Shown one piece after another: positions 1 through 10,034 of a stretch of DNA of 64,000 nucleotides (position 1 is the first letter of the stretch; each line of letters starts with the position of its first letter). The DNA is taken from NCBI RefSeq assembly GCF_002878395.1, contig NC_061114.1, forward strand, positions 140,508,628 to 140,572,627. Direction: 5' to 3'. The DNA comes from Capsicum annuum. Lineage: Eukaryota; Streptophyta; Magnoliopsida; Solanales; Solanaceae. A program made the translations under genes and the position numbers. A model generated the notes under the pieces. That model ran no database searches, was not told where the DNA came from, and worked only from the letters and a program-made list of their open reading frames with translations.

Positions 1-333
1 CCTTCTTTATTTTGGAAGGCCTATGTTTTTCAGACTTTGTCATTTACTTTGGTTTAGGTCCACTGGGGGCCTTATCCCAGTTTCAGACAATTATTATTTT
101 TGTATGTAGTAGAGATTTCGTAGATTGATTCAGATGTTGTCTAGATGTTTTTGGATTTCTTTCTTTATTGTCAAATAAACTCAGAGTATGACCATGGTTC
201 CGTCATGATTTATTTTCCACATTTTTTCTTTATTGCATGAATGTTGTACATGATTACCACATAGAAAAGGGTGTCCGACCCTTCGTGGTTTGGGATGCTC
301 GTTACGGCTAGGGCCCCGGCTCGGGTCGTGACA
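1..333 (+). mobile_element. Gypsy LTR 3' end, entering from the left
   Basis: The segment ends in CGGGTCGTGACA at 333. It reads as the reverse complement of the LTRs that start at 44879 and 51225: the same motif order is visible (purine run CTGGGGGCC, then GTAGTAGAGATTTC, then GGGTCGTGACA). The element is therefore in the opposite orientation to those two. No primer-binding site follows position 333 (ATTGTTGGCTTGG does not match the tRNA-Met type seen at 51220), so this is more likely a 3' or solo LTR than a 5' LTR. The start lies outside the window, so no target duplication can be tested. Confidence 0.75.
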
Positions 334-639
334 GATTGTTGGCTTGGAATTAGGTGCTAGGTTGGGTTTTTATAGGTTAACCGGGAAGGCTTTAGGACAT
401 AATTAGTATTTTATAAATTAAATTTTACTTAATAAAAAAAATTATCACATGAAAAATGAAAATATTAATTATATCTTTTAAAATTTCTATCAAGGGAAAG
501 GGTTAAATAAAATTATAAAGGTGTGGATGTAGGATAAGATGTGGATGTAAGGTATTTTTTAACCATTTTTAAAAGGTGTATTAGCCCCATTTGGAAATAA
601 ATTCAATCAAATATGGGGAAAAAACTTCTCATTGCACAT
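334..639. other. AT-rich intergenic stretch
   Basis: No open frame, repeat terminus or RNA gene is recognised here. It is short AT-rich DNA between the LTR end and the TIR element. Confidence 0.5.
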
Positions 640-1700
640 TTAGGCTACATTTATTTTTTTAAGATTCAGACGTCTGAATCTAAATGCAACTCTGAATAAT
701 TAAAATGTTGCCTCTAAATCTGAAAACTGAATGATTAAGACTATTTTTTTTCAACATTTGAATGTACTAAAAAAATTTATTTGTACATATAATAAAATAA
801 AAAAACTAATTATATATTAAAAAATTATGTAATTTAATACAACAAAATTATTATTTAATTGAAAATAAATATTTATGTTTGTTAGTGATAGTGGAGATTG
901 TTTATAATGGTGGTTGAGGTGACAGTGATTTATGTTAGTGATTAGTAATGTTAGTGGCGATAGTTGTGATGGTTGGTATTGTAGTGACTGTTATGATGAC
1001 GGTGGTTGTGATGTGACGTTTCTTGATGTTAGTAGTTGGAGGTGTTGATTATGATGACTGGAAAATAAATGAATGATGGTTGACGATGTGTTAGTGCTAG
1101 TTGGAGATATTGTTAGTTATGATGGTAGAGATGGTTATTAATTGAGATAAATTGTAGCGATGATAGTGATTGAAGTGATGGTAGAGGTGGCATTACTAGT
1201 GACAATGGTGGTGATCACCGAAGAATGTGTGGAGGTGGTGATGTATTAGTGGTAGTTAGCGGTGGTGCTAGTTGTGATAGATGTGGTCGATAGTAGGGAT
1301 TGACCGATAGTGGTTGATGGTGATGGTGCTATTGACGATGGTGGTGGCGTTAAATATAATTAGAATAATAGAGGTAGTAGGTATGGTAGCGGTTGACAAT
1401 AGTTGTTGGTAGCAATATTTGTTGTCAATTGTGGTTGTAATGGTGGAGGTGGTTGGTGGTGGTTGACAATGATGGCGGTGGCAGAGGTGGTGACTGATAA
1501 TTATGAATAGAGTGGCGGTGAATATTCTCCAACACCAAAATACCTCTTAAGACCTATTAAGACTTGTTTCTAGATCTGAATGATTAAGACCTATTCAGAC
1601 CTGTTAAGAGCTAAAATCTTAATAAAAACAAATGCACTTAATGGTCTGAAGTCTGAACCATTCAAATTCAGACCTCCATTAAGTGCAAACAAATGAGCCC
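640..1700. mobile_element. Non-autonomous TIR DNA transposon
   Basis: The left end (TAGGCTACATTTATTTT, then AAGATTCAGACG) and the right end read in reverse (AAGGGCTCATTTGTTTGCAC, then AATGGAGGTCTGAA) are imperfect inverted copies. Both subterminal zones are packed with TCTGAA/TTCAGA and ATTAAGACCTATT words. The interior is the G/T-rich minisatellite described separately. There is no transposase. A hAT-like or MITE origin is likely from the style of the ends, but no clear target-site duplication is seen, so the exact ends and the superfamily are uncertain. Confidence 0.5.
895..1515 (+). repeat. G/T-rich degenerate minisatellite (GTGATGGTGG-like)
   Basis: About 600 bases are made of variants of GATGGTGG, GTGGTTGAT and TGATAGTGG, with very little cytosine on the + strand. 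The strand asymmetry is strong and the period irregular. It fills the core of the TIR element at 640-1700. Reading frames across it are repeat artefacts. Confidence 0.7.
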
Positions 1701-1756
1701 TTAGACAGTAAACCTGACAACTGCCATATGGTGAAAATAATTCGTTAGAATCAGAA

Positions 1757-1766
1757 TATATATATA

Positions 1767-1823
<57 letters not shown>

Positions 1824-1835
1824 TGTATATATATT
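1757..1835. repeat. TA dinucleotide microsatellite
   Basis: About 35 or more nearly pure TA steps, interrupted by a TATTATA and by ACATATATG near the right end. Confidence 0.95.
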
Positions 1836-1985
1836 AGTAGAAGCAAAAATCACAAGTGTCAATGCTACAAAAATCCTACTTAAAAAGAATAATTTAAAAA
1901 GAATAAATATTAAAAAAGAAAAAATATATAAACTAATTTGCAAATAAAACACCCCTATATAAATTACACATTAAAAATTAAAAAT

Positions 1986-2220
1986 AAAAAAATATTCTTA
2001 ACATGCACATTAATAATATTTTTCAAAATATTATCAATTTAGAATTTTTAAAATTTCTAAACTAATTACAACGGTAAGAAATAATGAAAAAGTCTAAACA
2101 ATTACTAATTAATAACAGCACAACCCACAAAATTGGAAACTGCCCCACTTAAAAAAGAAATAAATTTTTTTCTTAACATGCACCTTAATAATATTTTTTA
2201 AAATCTTATCAATTTAAAGT
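1986..2220. repeat. Diverged direct repeat, period about 176 bp
   Basis: The word CTTAACATGCAC(A/C)TTAATAATATTTTT followed by AAAAT.TTATCAATTTA occurs at about 1996 and again at about 2172. This suggests an old local duplication. Confidence 0.6.
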
Positions 2221-2520
2221 TTTAATTAATTTCTTAGCAACAAACGCTTTTGACTTTTTGGTGGAAGAAGTTTCATCTTAGAATTAGTGGTATAGAATTA
2301 ACGGTGTGTGATCTAAAAAATAAAAATTCATAATATATATGTCATACATGGTTAATATATATGAAATATGTCCCCTTAAATAAATATGCAACAAACAACA
2401 ATGAACTTAATGCTATCACTTATTAATATACTAACTTAAATGATTTTCTTTTTTCAAGTATACAAGTGTATAATATAAGTTCCACATAAGGTATAGCGTA
2501 ATTACATTGTTTAATATTAT

Positions 2521-2535
2521 CCGCGCATCGCGCGG
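2521..2535. other. Perfect GC hairpin CCGCGC-ATC-GCGCGG
   Basis: A 6-bp perfect stem with a 3-base loop stands in very AT-rich DNA. Short CG-only hairpins of this kind lie just inside the 3' end of plant Helitrons, but the expected CTRR end is replaced here by the TA microsatellite. It is recorded as a possible decayed Helitron terminus. Confidence 0.45.
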
Positions 2536-2538
2536 TTA

Positions 2539-2541
<3 letters not shown>

Positions 2542-2574
<33 letters not shown>
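2542..2574. repeat. TA microsatellite
   Basis: Sixteen TA steps directly follow the GC hairpin and run into ATAAAGGAGAAACC. Confidence 0.95.
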
Positions 2575-2577
<3 letters not shown>

Positions 2578-2947
2578 GAGAAACCTAGAGGGGGTGACGC
2601 AGCACCTCTCTATGATCTCTGTTGTAATTTATCTCTTTTGTAGATTTTTTGATAATTTTTTTTATTTTTTTCTATTTTTTTATTGCACAAAAATGAATAT
2701 TACAATTACTACTCATCCATTTATTCCTATACTTCAATGTAAGAGTTTAAATGTCTTAAAATTTATTTAAAACTCCATTACTCTATAATTAATTTTTAAT
2801 TCTTTTTTTATCTTTGGCTTTTTATTTTCCAATATGCTTTAAAATGAATATGCATATAATGTAACTTTCCCCTTATAAATAGAGTGCATTTTATGGTTTT
2901 TTTTTTATAGCATTTGTCCTTTCCATAAACGACCAAATTCGTAGAGT

Positions 2948-3213
2948 TGATGTTAAAGATAATGGAATACATGAAAGATATTACAAATTATTTTAGAATT
3001 TTGTAGTTTTAGTTTTCTATGTAAAAGTTAAACAACAAATATATTTATTCTCTTTTACTATTTGTAATTGTGATGTATATTGATGTTAAAGATGGTTGAA
3101 TACAACAAAGGTATTACAAATTATTTTAGAATTTTGTAGTCTTAGTTTTCTATGTAAAAGTTAAACATCAAATATGTTTATTCTCAATTACTATTTGTAA
3201 GTGTGATGTTTAT
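2948..3213. repeat. Tandem duplication, unit about 133 bp, two copies
   Basis: Both copies begin TGATGTTAAAGAT and share the phrases TATTACAAATTATTTTAG and CTATGTAAAAGTTAAACA. They differ by scattered substitutions. Confidence 0.85.
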
Positions 3214-3603
3214 TATGAAATTGATAATGATTTACTATTCATCACAAGGAAGACATATTGATCTAATATTTGTATGTATGACTTCTACGTAGTGTTAATT
3301 TTATAATTTAATTTTTATTTATATAATTTATGTTGTCTTGTGTGTTATATAATAATGATTGAAGTTCTCATATAAAACAAAATAAGTTGGAAAATAGAAA
3401 AAAAAAAGATCAAAAGAATAAAAGCTATAAACAAAAATAAGATCCTTATATCTTTACTCCAAAAGATGACATAATTTAATATAGCAACATAGCATTTCCT
3501 AAATTACGAATCACAATTCCTAATACTTAAACTTTTCTGCTTTAAATTATAACATAAAGGAAGTTGAATGGGGAAATGAAATCAAGAAAATTGAATGTAT
3601 GTA

Positions 3604-3604
<1 letters not shown>

Positions 3605-3640
<36 letters not shown>
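3605..3640. repeat. TA/TG microsatellite
   Basis: A TATATGTGTG run passes into pure TA and ends at TTGGGAGCGAATTCC. Confidence 0.9.
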
Positions 3641-4977
3641 TGGGAGCGAATTCCGGACAATATGAAGAGCATGGATACAAGTTATGCCTAGAAATTAAAG
3701 ACAATTTCGAATACGCTTTGTCTATGAATAATAAATTAAAGTTATAAGTAATGCAACTATGAATCTCACGAAGAGTTCAATCCTGACTCAGGATGAACCC
3801 TGACAAGATTTTTAAGGAACTTCGCCCTAATCAACCAAAATTCAATTAACGAATTAAATTAAGAATGATCAAGAAAATCATTTATCTTTTTTCTTCATAT
3901 TAGATAAATTTTTTCCTCATAAAGAAAAATAGTCCTAGTCATAATGGTCCCCTTTGTAAAGAGAAATAGTACTAGATGTAACGATTATATTTAGGTGAAG
4001 GGACTTAACTTTTTTTTTATAATTAAATCATTATAAATGAATTATAATAAATATAAAAATCACGCATCATGAAATTGAATTATTTAAGAAACTTAACTGC
4101 CTCCACAAGCATCTTGATGTAACGTTTTCTCTCTTAGAATATTTTTCGACGGATAAGTCTTTTGTCTATATTGCATTGCTTTATTTTTCTAAATTTTCAA
4201 TTTTTCTTCTACAATATTATTTACAAAGAGGCTTTATTTAATTTATATCTACAAATATGACAGAAGTTGTGTAGTATTACTACCTAACCTTTTATACTTT
4301 TTGTTTGATCATTTTATATATTGTCTAATTATTCTTTACTAAGGTAATGGAGGTTGATCAGAGATTATAAAGAGGAATGAGAGTTGAACTTTGAGATATT
4401 GATTTGGTTGTAAACACAAGCAGATGTGTCAAGGAGCACGGCTAGCTGTTGTTTCTAACACAAACTCTATAGATTTTGCATGTAAATTATCTCAAAAAAT
4501 AAAACATAACGAGTATTTTGGAATGAGGTGAATATCTTTTATTTTAAATAATCTCAAAAGTTTTACGAGAAACATGTAGTTTGTTTATGAATAGTGTGAT
4601 TATGTTAGTTCTGTTCTTATATTTTTCAACATTATTTTTAATTTTATTCATATTGCAAAAAGATGACGTATTCTCTCACCTGAATTTAAAATAATCTTTT
4701 CAAATAATATTATGACATATATTTTAACGACATATTTCTTAATTCATACAACATATTTAGGTACATTTTGGAGATATTTTTGTTCAATTAGTTTAATCCG
4801 TTGAATTTTGTAGCAATGCAAACATTATGAAAATTTAAAATTAATTTATTCTTTTGTATTGTAAGAAGGTTTTGTCACTTATTTCTGGGTAAAGAAATTC
4901 ATTTTGTCTTTATCACTTTGCTTTTAATTTTTCTATCATTTCTTTCTTTTACCTTCCTATTGATTTAATAGTCACCT
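3641..4977. other. AT-rich non-coding DNA
   Basis: No supported gene or repeat terminus is seen. A slightly less AT-rich piece (3641-3840, CTCACGAAGAGTTCAATCC and following) could be a fragment of another element, but I do not recognise it. Confidence 0.45.
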
Positions 4978-5215
4978 TAATACCCATATTATTTACCTGT
5001 TAAGTAATTTTTTAACATTAATTTATATGTTTCCTTAAATTTCTCTTAATAGTAGTTGATGGACTCCATAAATGATATTTTGAATTTGTAGATGGGATTT
5101 AATATCCATATTATTTATCTGTTAAGTATTTTTTTAACATCAATTTATGTGTTCCCTTAAATTCTCTCTTAATAGTACTTGATGGATTCCATAAGTGATA
5201 TTTTGAATTGTAGAA
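4978..5215. repeat. Tandem duplication, unit about 122 bp, two copies
   Basis: TAATACCCATATTATTTACC (4978) recurs as TAATATCCATATTATTTATC (5100). Both copies continue with GTTAAGTA.TTTTTTAACAT and end in TGATATTTTGAATT. Confidence 0.85.
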
Positions 5216-5312
5216 GAGTTACGCATATATATAATTATATGGTTAATACCTATTTTTAACATTCAATATTTAAAAGATAAATTAATTTATAAATTGTCAG
5301 AATCTTTTACTA

Positions 5313-5340
5313 CCGCGCGAAGGGCGTATAAATTCACTAG
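5313..5340 (+). other. Candidate Helitron 3' terminus
   Basis: CCGCGC-GAA-GGGCGT, an imperfect hairpin with two mismatched pairs, is followed by ATAAATTCACTAG and then T at 5341. A GC hairpin about 10-12 bases inside a CTRR end, with T as the next host base, is the standard structure of a plant Helitron 3' end. Confidence 0.5.
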
Positions 5341-6125
5341 TTGGTTAGAAAATAGGCATTACCGAAATGGACGCTTAACCCTTCTTCTATGCAAACCTTT
5401 TATCCTAAAAATAAAATCCCTAAAAATATTATTTTCCTTTTTTCTATCTACGCTACCTAAATTCATGTTTATATTCAAATTGTTGATCTTCATTCTCTAG
5501 CTTTTTGTTTGCAGAAATTCCCCTTCTATGTTGCTAATTTACATTTTCATGCAAACGTGAAACCACTAGTTACTAAGATTCAAATAAAGGTGTTACGGAT
5601 ATCTTAGGTACTTGATATTGCTCGTCTCTAAGTTTTATTATACTTGAAATATGAATTCTGCACAAATTCAGAACACGTGAAATTGCATCCAATTATATTA
5701 TATTGTTTTTCTCTTTGTCTCACTATGCACGCTTGATTTGGAGGTGAGCAGATATTTTTTAATGACACCAATGAACAAGAAAAGTTAGGCTTCTTCTTAA
5801 TAATGGTGGTGCCGAGCCAACTTTTGCGCAAAGAGCTATGCCTTATATACTTGCTTAAATTGATTACATAATGATAGTTATGTTAAAGAATAATGAAAGC
5901 ATTCATATAGCTGACCTGAACTTGTTTGCGATTGAGGTATAATAGATAGATTGATTCTTGTTATTTAAGGATCTTCAATGGACAAGCTAAAACCATGAAA
6001 ATGTAAATTTTTTGTCTAAAAAATTATTTCTAGATCCCTTAATGTTTAAGTCGCCTTCTCATTTCCATTTTAGTGAAACAAAATTGGTGTTTTCATGGGA
6101 CTTAGTAGGAAATCGGGCTCACCAA
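5341..6125. other. Upstream region of the host gene
   Basis: No coding exon can be supported. The region should contain the promoter and 5' untranslated exon(s) of the gene starting at 6434. Neither a TATA box nor a transcription start can be assigned. The small frame at 5294-5500 spans the Helitron end and is not believed. Confidence 0.4.
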
Positions 6126-6270
6126 TAGATGTGGCCTAGCAGTTAATGCAGAGTGAAAATCCTTGGAGACACGTTGTTTGGTACGTGTTGGTCAGAGGTA
6201 ACAATTACCCAGTGAGTAATTGTAGTGCATGCAAACTGGCTCAAACACCATAATTATCAAAAAAGAAAAA
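6126..6270 (+). mobile_element. SINE remnant (Solanaceae tRNA-derived type)
   Basis: GTGGCCTAGCAGTTAATG resembles the tRNA-like 5' head of Solanaceae SINEs (A-box area). It is followed by CCTTGGAGAC, GGTACGTGTTGGTCAGAGGT and GCAAACTGGCTCAAACACC, and it ends ATTATCAAAAAAGAAAAA. The order and wording match the TS-type family as I remember it, but the middle is shortened, so this is an internally deleted copy. No target duplication is obvious. It lies about 100 bases before the inferred 5' UTR exon. Confidence 0.7.
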
Positions 6271-6357
6271 TGATGAAACTGGGAAAATGGCATTAAATAA
6301 TAGTACATGTTTCTCTATCAATTTTTCTAACAAATAGTTCTGTTTTGTTGAATCGTC

Positions 6358-6369
6358 CTCATCTTGCAG
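6358..6369 (+). other. Probable 3' splice site before the 5' UTR exon
   Basis: A pyrimidine-rich stretch ending CTCATCTTGCAG precedes 6370. In-frame stops and the absence of an earlier coding frame suggest that an intron in the 5' leader ends here and that the first coding exon begins at 6370, 64 bases before the ATG. Confidence 0.45.
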
Positions 6370-6433
6370 TAGTAAGATTTTCTCGACTTGTCAATACCAT
6401 TGAAGAGTTGTGTTGATCAAAGGGGAAGGAAGA

Positions 6434-8336
6434 ATGGAGAATGTGAAGCCAGTAAGGAGGCATTTTGATTCTCATTTATCAGCTTCTTCTTCTTCTGATT
6501 CATCTCTAGAACTAAGTACACATCCAAAGGAGTCTCTTGGAGATATATATACCAAGCCTGAAGAAGATGCTTTTGTGTCTGCGAGTTCAGCAGCCTTGTC
6601 TTTTCTTGATGTTTCTTCTCAGACACCTCAACGGAGCGTGATGACTACATCTCCGTGTGCTGAAACAGGAAATGTGCTATCTCCCGATGCCTTTCCTCAG
6701 AATCTTGAGCCAACGAAATCACCTCCGTCACACACTATGGATCATCCTCCAGGTTATGATCCTAATCGTATTCCAAAATCCATTTTTTCAAACAGGCCAA
6801 CCACCTCAGAATGGAGTACTGCTTCAAACGAATCATTATTTAGCATTCAGATGGGAGCCAATAGCTTCTCTACAGATTATTCTCACATGCTAAATAAATC
6901 AGGAGAACTTCCTGAGGAATGGAAAAATTCAACAGCCAATCCATATTATGCATCTGAAGTTAAATACAATGACAATAAGAGCTTATCTTCCCCTCTTCCC
7001 TCTCTTATCGAAGTTAGCAAAGATAACAATAGAAAAAGTTCAAGAACTTTGGAAGATACTGATATACAAGAGAAGAATGTCGAGAACCCCAAAGTGGTAC
7101 CAGAGGAAAAACCTGTGAATAATATCAAACAAAAAACAACTAATATCATTGATGAGCCTGCTGCCACCACAACCAACAGGGCTGATGAAAGAGTGGTTCC
7201 TTCAACTGAGGCAACTCATATTTCTTCATCTGCACATGTTTCTTCACCTTGCTACTCCGAGGCAAGTGGAAACAGCAGCAGTTCCTTTGCTTTCCCAATG
7301 TAAGCTCTCTTTTGGGATTACCTATAAATTTTGGTACATAAACAATTCTACACTATAGAAGTATGAGGATACTTTGCAGTTGTGACTTGTGATAATCACC
7401 CCTCTTTTGTTAAATTAACATCGAGTATAAAAGGTTAAAGCATCAAATTAGTTTACTGCCTAAAAGGACGCACACAACCTCAAGATACATAGAATTTTCA
7501 GTTGTTCTGTTTTGTTTCAGTTCAAATACGCAGAGAAGTCAGCTGCAGTTTACTATTGACCTTTTGAATCTACTCTTGTTCTCTTATTCAACTGATTGCT
7601 CTAAAGCACTTATTTTCCTCTCACCAAGGTTGCACCATGCACTAAACTTTTGTCCCAATTATTTTATTTAACTTCCGAATTTTCCTTTTTAAAATAGAGG
7701 GATTTCCTCGTGATGTTTTAAAACTGTTTTCATTTGACAGATTGTTTGTCTATGCGGTTTTAATTGAGGGGATTTTGATGTAGCGACCTTCCTAATGTTG
7801 TTTAACAATTCGAGAAATATGTAAATTAGCTCACTTCTCTCCAAGGAAGTTTTAAAATCTTCTGAGAAATAGATTTAGTCCTTTTATTCATTTCTAGATC
7901 TTGACTAGTGTTCTGCTAAATGAAAATAACATCTCTTCTTGCCATGTTTATTTCTGGACTCTCTCTATTGTTCACTCTAGAAAATACCCTAGAAAATTAT
8001 TGTTCACTCTTCATTCTGCTATTGTTGCATACCTGACATAGTGATATGATCTTCTGTGAAATCTGATTGCAAGAAGTATATGCCATGCATCAAATACATT
8101 TGAACTCTACATGATTAGTTTTTCTAAATTCCAGACTAGTAAACGATGGAGGGAAAAGAAACTCGCTGAAAAGTCCCTCCGAGAAAGTACCTCAAGCTCA
8201 ACCTCGACCTCAACCTCAACCTGAACCAGAGTTCCAACCTGCAAAGCAGCCACAGCAAAAGCAATCAGAACCACAGCCGAGAGTAGCAGAGAAAAGTTGG
8301 TGTTTGTGGTTCTCTTGTTGGCCTCGCTGTTGTTGA
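6434..8336 (+). CDS. Uncharacterised plant protein with Trp/Cys-rich tail (two exons)
   Basis: Coding exons are 6434-7299 and 8135-8336. The donor is AAT|GTAAGC and the acceptor TTCCAG|ACTAG, splitting an ATA codon. The joined frame is 356 codons including TGA, giving 355 residues. The ATG at 6434 (GGAAGAATGG) is preferred over the upstream GTG at 6410. The protein is mostly low-complexity and Ser-rich (residues 11-30). Two conserved-looking blocks, GYDPNRIPKSIF (107-118) and EWSTASNESLFSIQMG (126-141), are followed by an acidic/Lys-rich stretch. A Pro/Gln repeat fills roughly 308-338, and the tail WCLWFSCWPRCC ends the protein (344-355). These blocks and the tail match a plant-specific family I remember only as uncharacterised. 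The terminal cysteines could be lipid-modified and hold the protein at a membrane; that is inference. There is no signal peptide or transmembrane segment. It is the only intact gene in the window. Confidence 0.85.
7300..8134 (+). other. Intron of the host gene
   Basis: 835 bases, GTAAGC...TTCCAG, T-rich as plant introns are. Without splicing, the first exon frame ends immediately at TAA (7301). The continuation in exon 2 restores a frame with a proline-rich and Cys/Trp-rich end. No element is recognised inside it. Confidence 0.85.
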
Positions 8337-8492
8337 TATATGTTTTTCGGTCCCCTATATGTTGACAAGAAAGACTAAATTATTTGCTCTTCATCAACGA
8401 CACTCCTTTTCTGAAATGAGGAACTGAAAATTAGGACTGTCTTCAAGGTGAATCTTGAATTCTCTTTCAGCATGTGCGAGCAGTCGATTTTG

Positions 8493-8498
8493 AATAAA
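8493..8498 (+). terminator. Candidate polyadenylation signal AATAAA
   Basis: AATAAA in TTTTGAATAAAATCGG lies 157 bases after the stop codon, a usual distance for a plant 3' UTR. Confidence 0.5.
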
Positions 8499-9405
8499 AT
8501 CGGTAGAGGTCAGTATAACAAGATGATATAATCTTAACTAAGAATATGGGAATGCGTGAGGTTGAGGATCCTTAATATTGTAAATGTTGATCGGCTGAAT
8601 CTTCTTAAAGTTTGAACATTTTGCCCTCTCAAGAAGTATTTGATGAGCGTGCTTGCTTTTACGGAAAATATTGGTCTAACATTCTTTAACTACCATAAGT
8701 TTAAATGGTCTTCATTAATCACATTATACGTATCATGGCCAAGGAGTAGGTGTGTTTCAGCTAAAATTGTACAACTTTGTAAAGGTGAGGTTCTTTTTCT
8801 AGGATGAATATTTGCAGATTTTAGTGGCCAACATATAGCGGGTGCCAGGCCCAGCAGTATCCAGCACCTAGTTAGACTCAAGCAGGCCCAATTGCATGAC
8901 ATGACATTCCATTGAAGACGCACTAAGCCTCAATTAAGTACGCTTTTGACCTTGTCAGACCAGGTCAACCCTCAACGTTCATTTGCCCTGAGACATCTGC
9001 AACAAGCTCACCAAACTTTAAGGCAACGTGCTCCTCCCAACTCTCCGTCATCCCTCCATTCTAGCAACACCAGAACTCTGCTGCTTGAATCTCTCGCTAT
9101 TATAAGTTGTCATTGCTGACCTATTTAGTTTTCATCTTGTATTGGCCGCTTTAACACACCACTTTAACTCTCCAAACTCGGAGATGCGCTACTGTATAAC
9201 TTTTAACTGCTTTCCTTTTTAGCTTTTGTCCATTTCGTACATGCTAATGCAGTCAGTGATTATGCGCGGTAGATTTTAGAATCGATATAGATTCAACTCG
9301 GAAACAGTTTATGCTGCCCCGTTAAACGTCATATATTTCGTTCAGCTGAATACATCTTTCCAGTGGGATTTCATGGCCATTGATGGTAGCAAATTATGGG
9401 GATGA
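8499..9405. other. Downstream flank, no gene recognised
   Basis: Base composition is more balanced than in the surrounding repeats (for example 8810-9130), so it may be single-copy. The longest frame (minus, 8690-8923) has no recognisable domain. Confidence 0.45.
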
Positions 9406-9426
9406 GCTAGCCAAAATGTAGCTCGC

Positions 9427-9700
9427 GTTTGGCCATAGATCCCCAAATATTTGTTTGGCAAGTCATTTTTGGGTAAGGATTTGGGTGAAGTTCCACCATA
9501 TATTTGACTATAGTATTTGAGAAACTTATTTCACTTTTAAAAGTTACCAAAAAATGAAACTTGACCAAATACTAGTTTTTCTACTATTTGGGAGTTTGGA
9601 TTATTTGCCAAAAATATTTATCAAACAATGACAAATTGTATGGCCAAACATTATTTGTAAAGTTTTTTCTCAAAACAACTTGGGAAATCTATGGCCAAAC
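9427..9700. mobile_element. MITE with GTTTGGCCATAGAT ends (copy 1)
   Basis: The element opens with GTTTGGCCATAGATCCCCAA and closes with TTGGGAAATCTATGGCCAAAC, which are inverted copies of each other. It is 274 bases with no coding capacity. This end sequence is common in Solanaceae DNA, and a hAT-type MITE is the likeliest class. No clear target duplication is seen. Confidence 0.7.
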
Positions 9701-9926
9701 GGATCCGTTATGTGGATGCAACATCTGAAGCATCAGGAAAAGAAAACTTCAATCTGCTGAAGTAATATTAAGAGTGTTTTTGCATAATATAGTATATCAT
9801 AACATTTGAAGAATTTTTTCTCTATGGTGAAATTTTACCTAATATAGCAAGTTCCATATCTTATTTTTCAGGCAACAACTTTCACTTATACGGACAGTTT
9901 CTTGTATTATCTTTTAGATGAATTGA

Positions 9927-9953
9927 TAGTGTAAAAATTCTTTTTACACTGAC
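9927..9953. other. Short inverted repeat AGTGTAAAAA/TTTTTACACT
   Basis: A 10-bp perfect stem with a 4-base loop. The matching position in unit 2 (about 13230-13257) has lost pairing through two substitutions. The rest of 9701-10034 (and 13013-13346 in unit 2) is flanking DNA of element A, with nothing recognised. Confidence 0.6.
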
Positions 9954-10034
9954 AATATATAGACATTAAAATCAATGAAAAGTTTGACTACACGTTTTCC
10001 CATAGACTCATAGCCCTTTTTTAAGTGCTACGTG

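Larger units (their letters stand above)
1701..2520. other. AT-rich intergenic DNA with simple repeats
   Basis: No gene is seen. It contains a TA microsatellite and a diverged direct repeat (both listed separately), with A/T homopolymer runs elsewhere. Confidence 0.5.
2575..5340 (+). mobile_element. Possible non-autonomous Helitron body
   Basis: This AT-rich block begins with AAAGGAGAAACCTAGAGG, an entry motif often seen near Solanaceae Helitron starts. It ends at the CTAG|T terminus described at 5313-5340. It carries two local tandem duplications and no Rep/helicase coding sequence. The 5' TC end was not located, so the left boundary is a guess. It could equally be several unrelated AT-rich insertions. 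Confidence 0.25.

Noticed and set aside
5294..5500. 68-residue + strand open frame
   Set aside because: It starts inside the candidate Helitron end on a non-ATG codon and has no recognisable domain or splice context.
6126..6200. tRNA gene
   Set aside because: The A-box-like head belongs to a SINE: the body and A-rich tail follow, and no complete cloverleaf can be formed.
6410..6433. GTG start eight codons upstream of the gene's ATG
   Set aside because: A plant nuclear gene would use the ATG at 6434 (GAAGAATGG); the upstream codons look like 5' UTR.
8690..8923. 77-residue minus frame downstream of the gene
   Set aside because: No domain, no introns or neighbours to support it; composition is that of ordinary flanking DNA.
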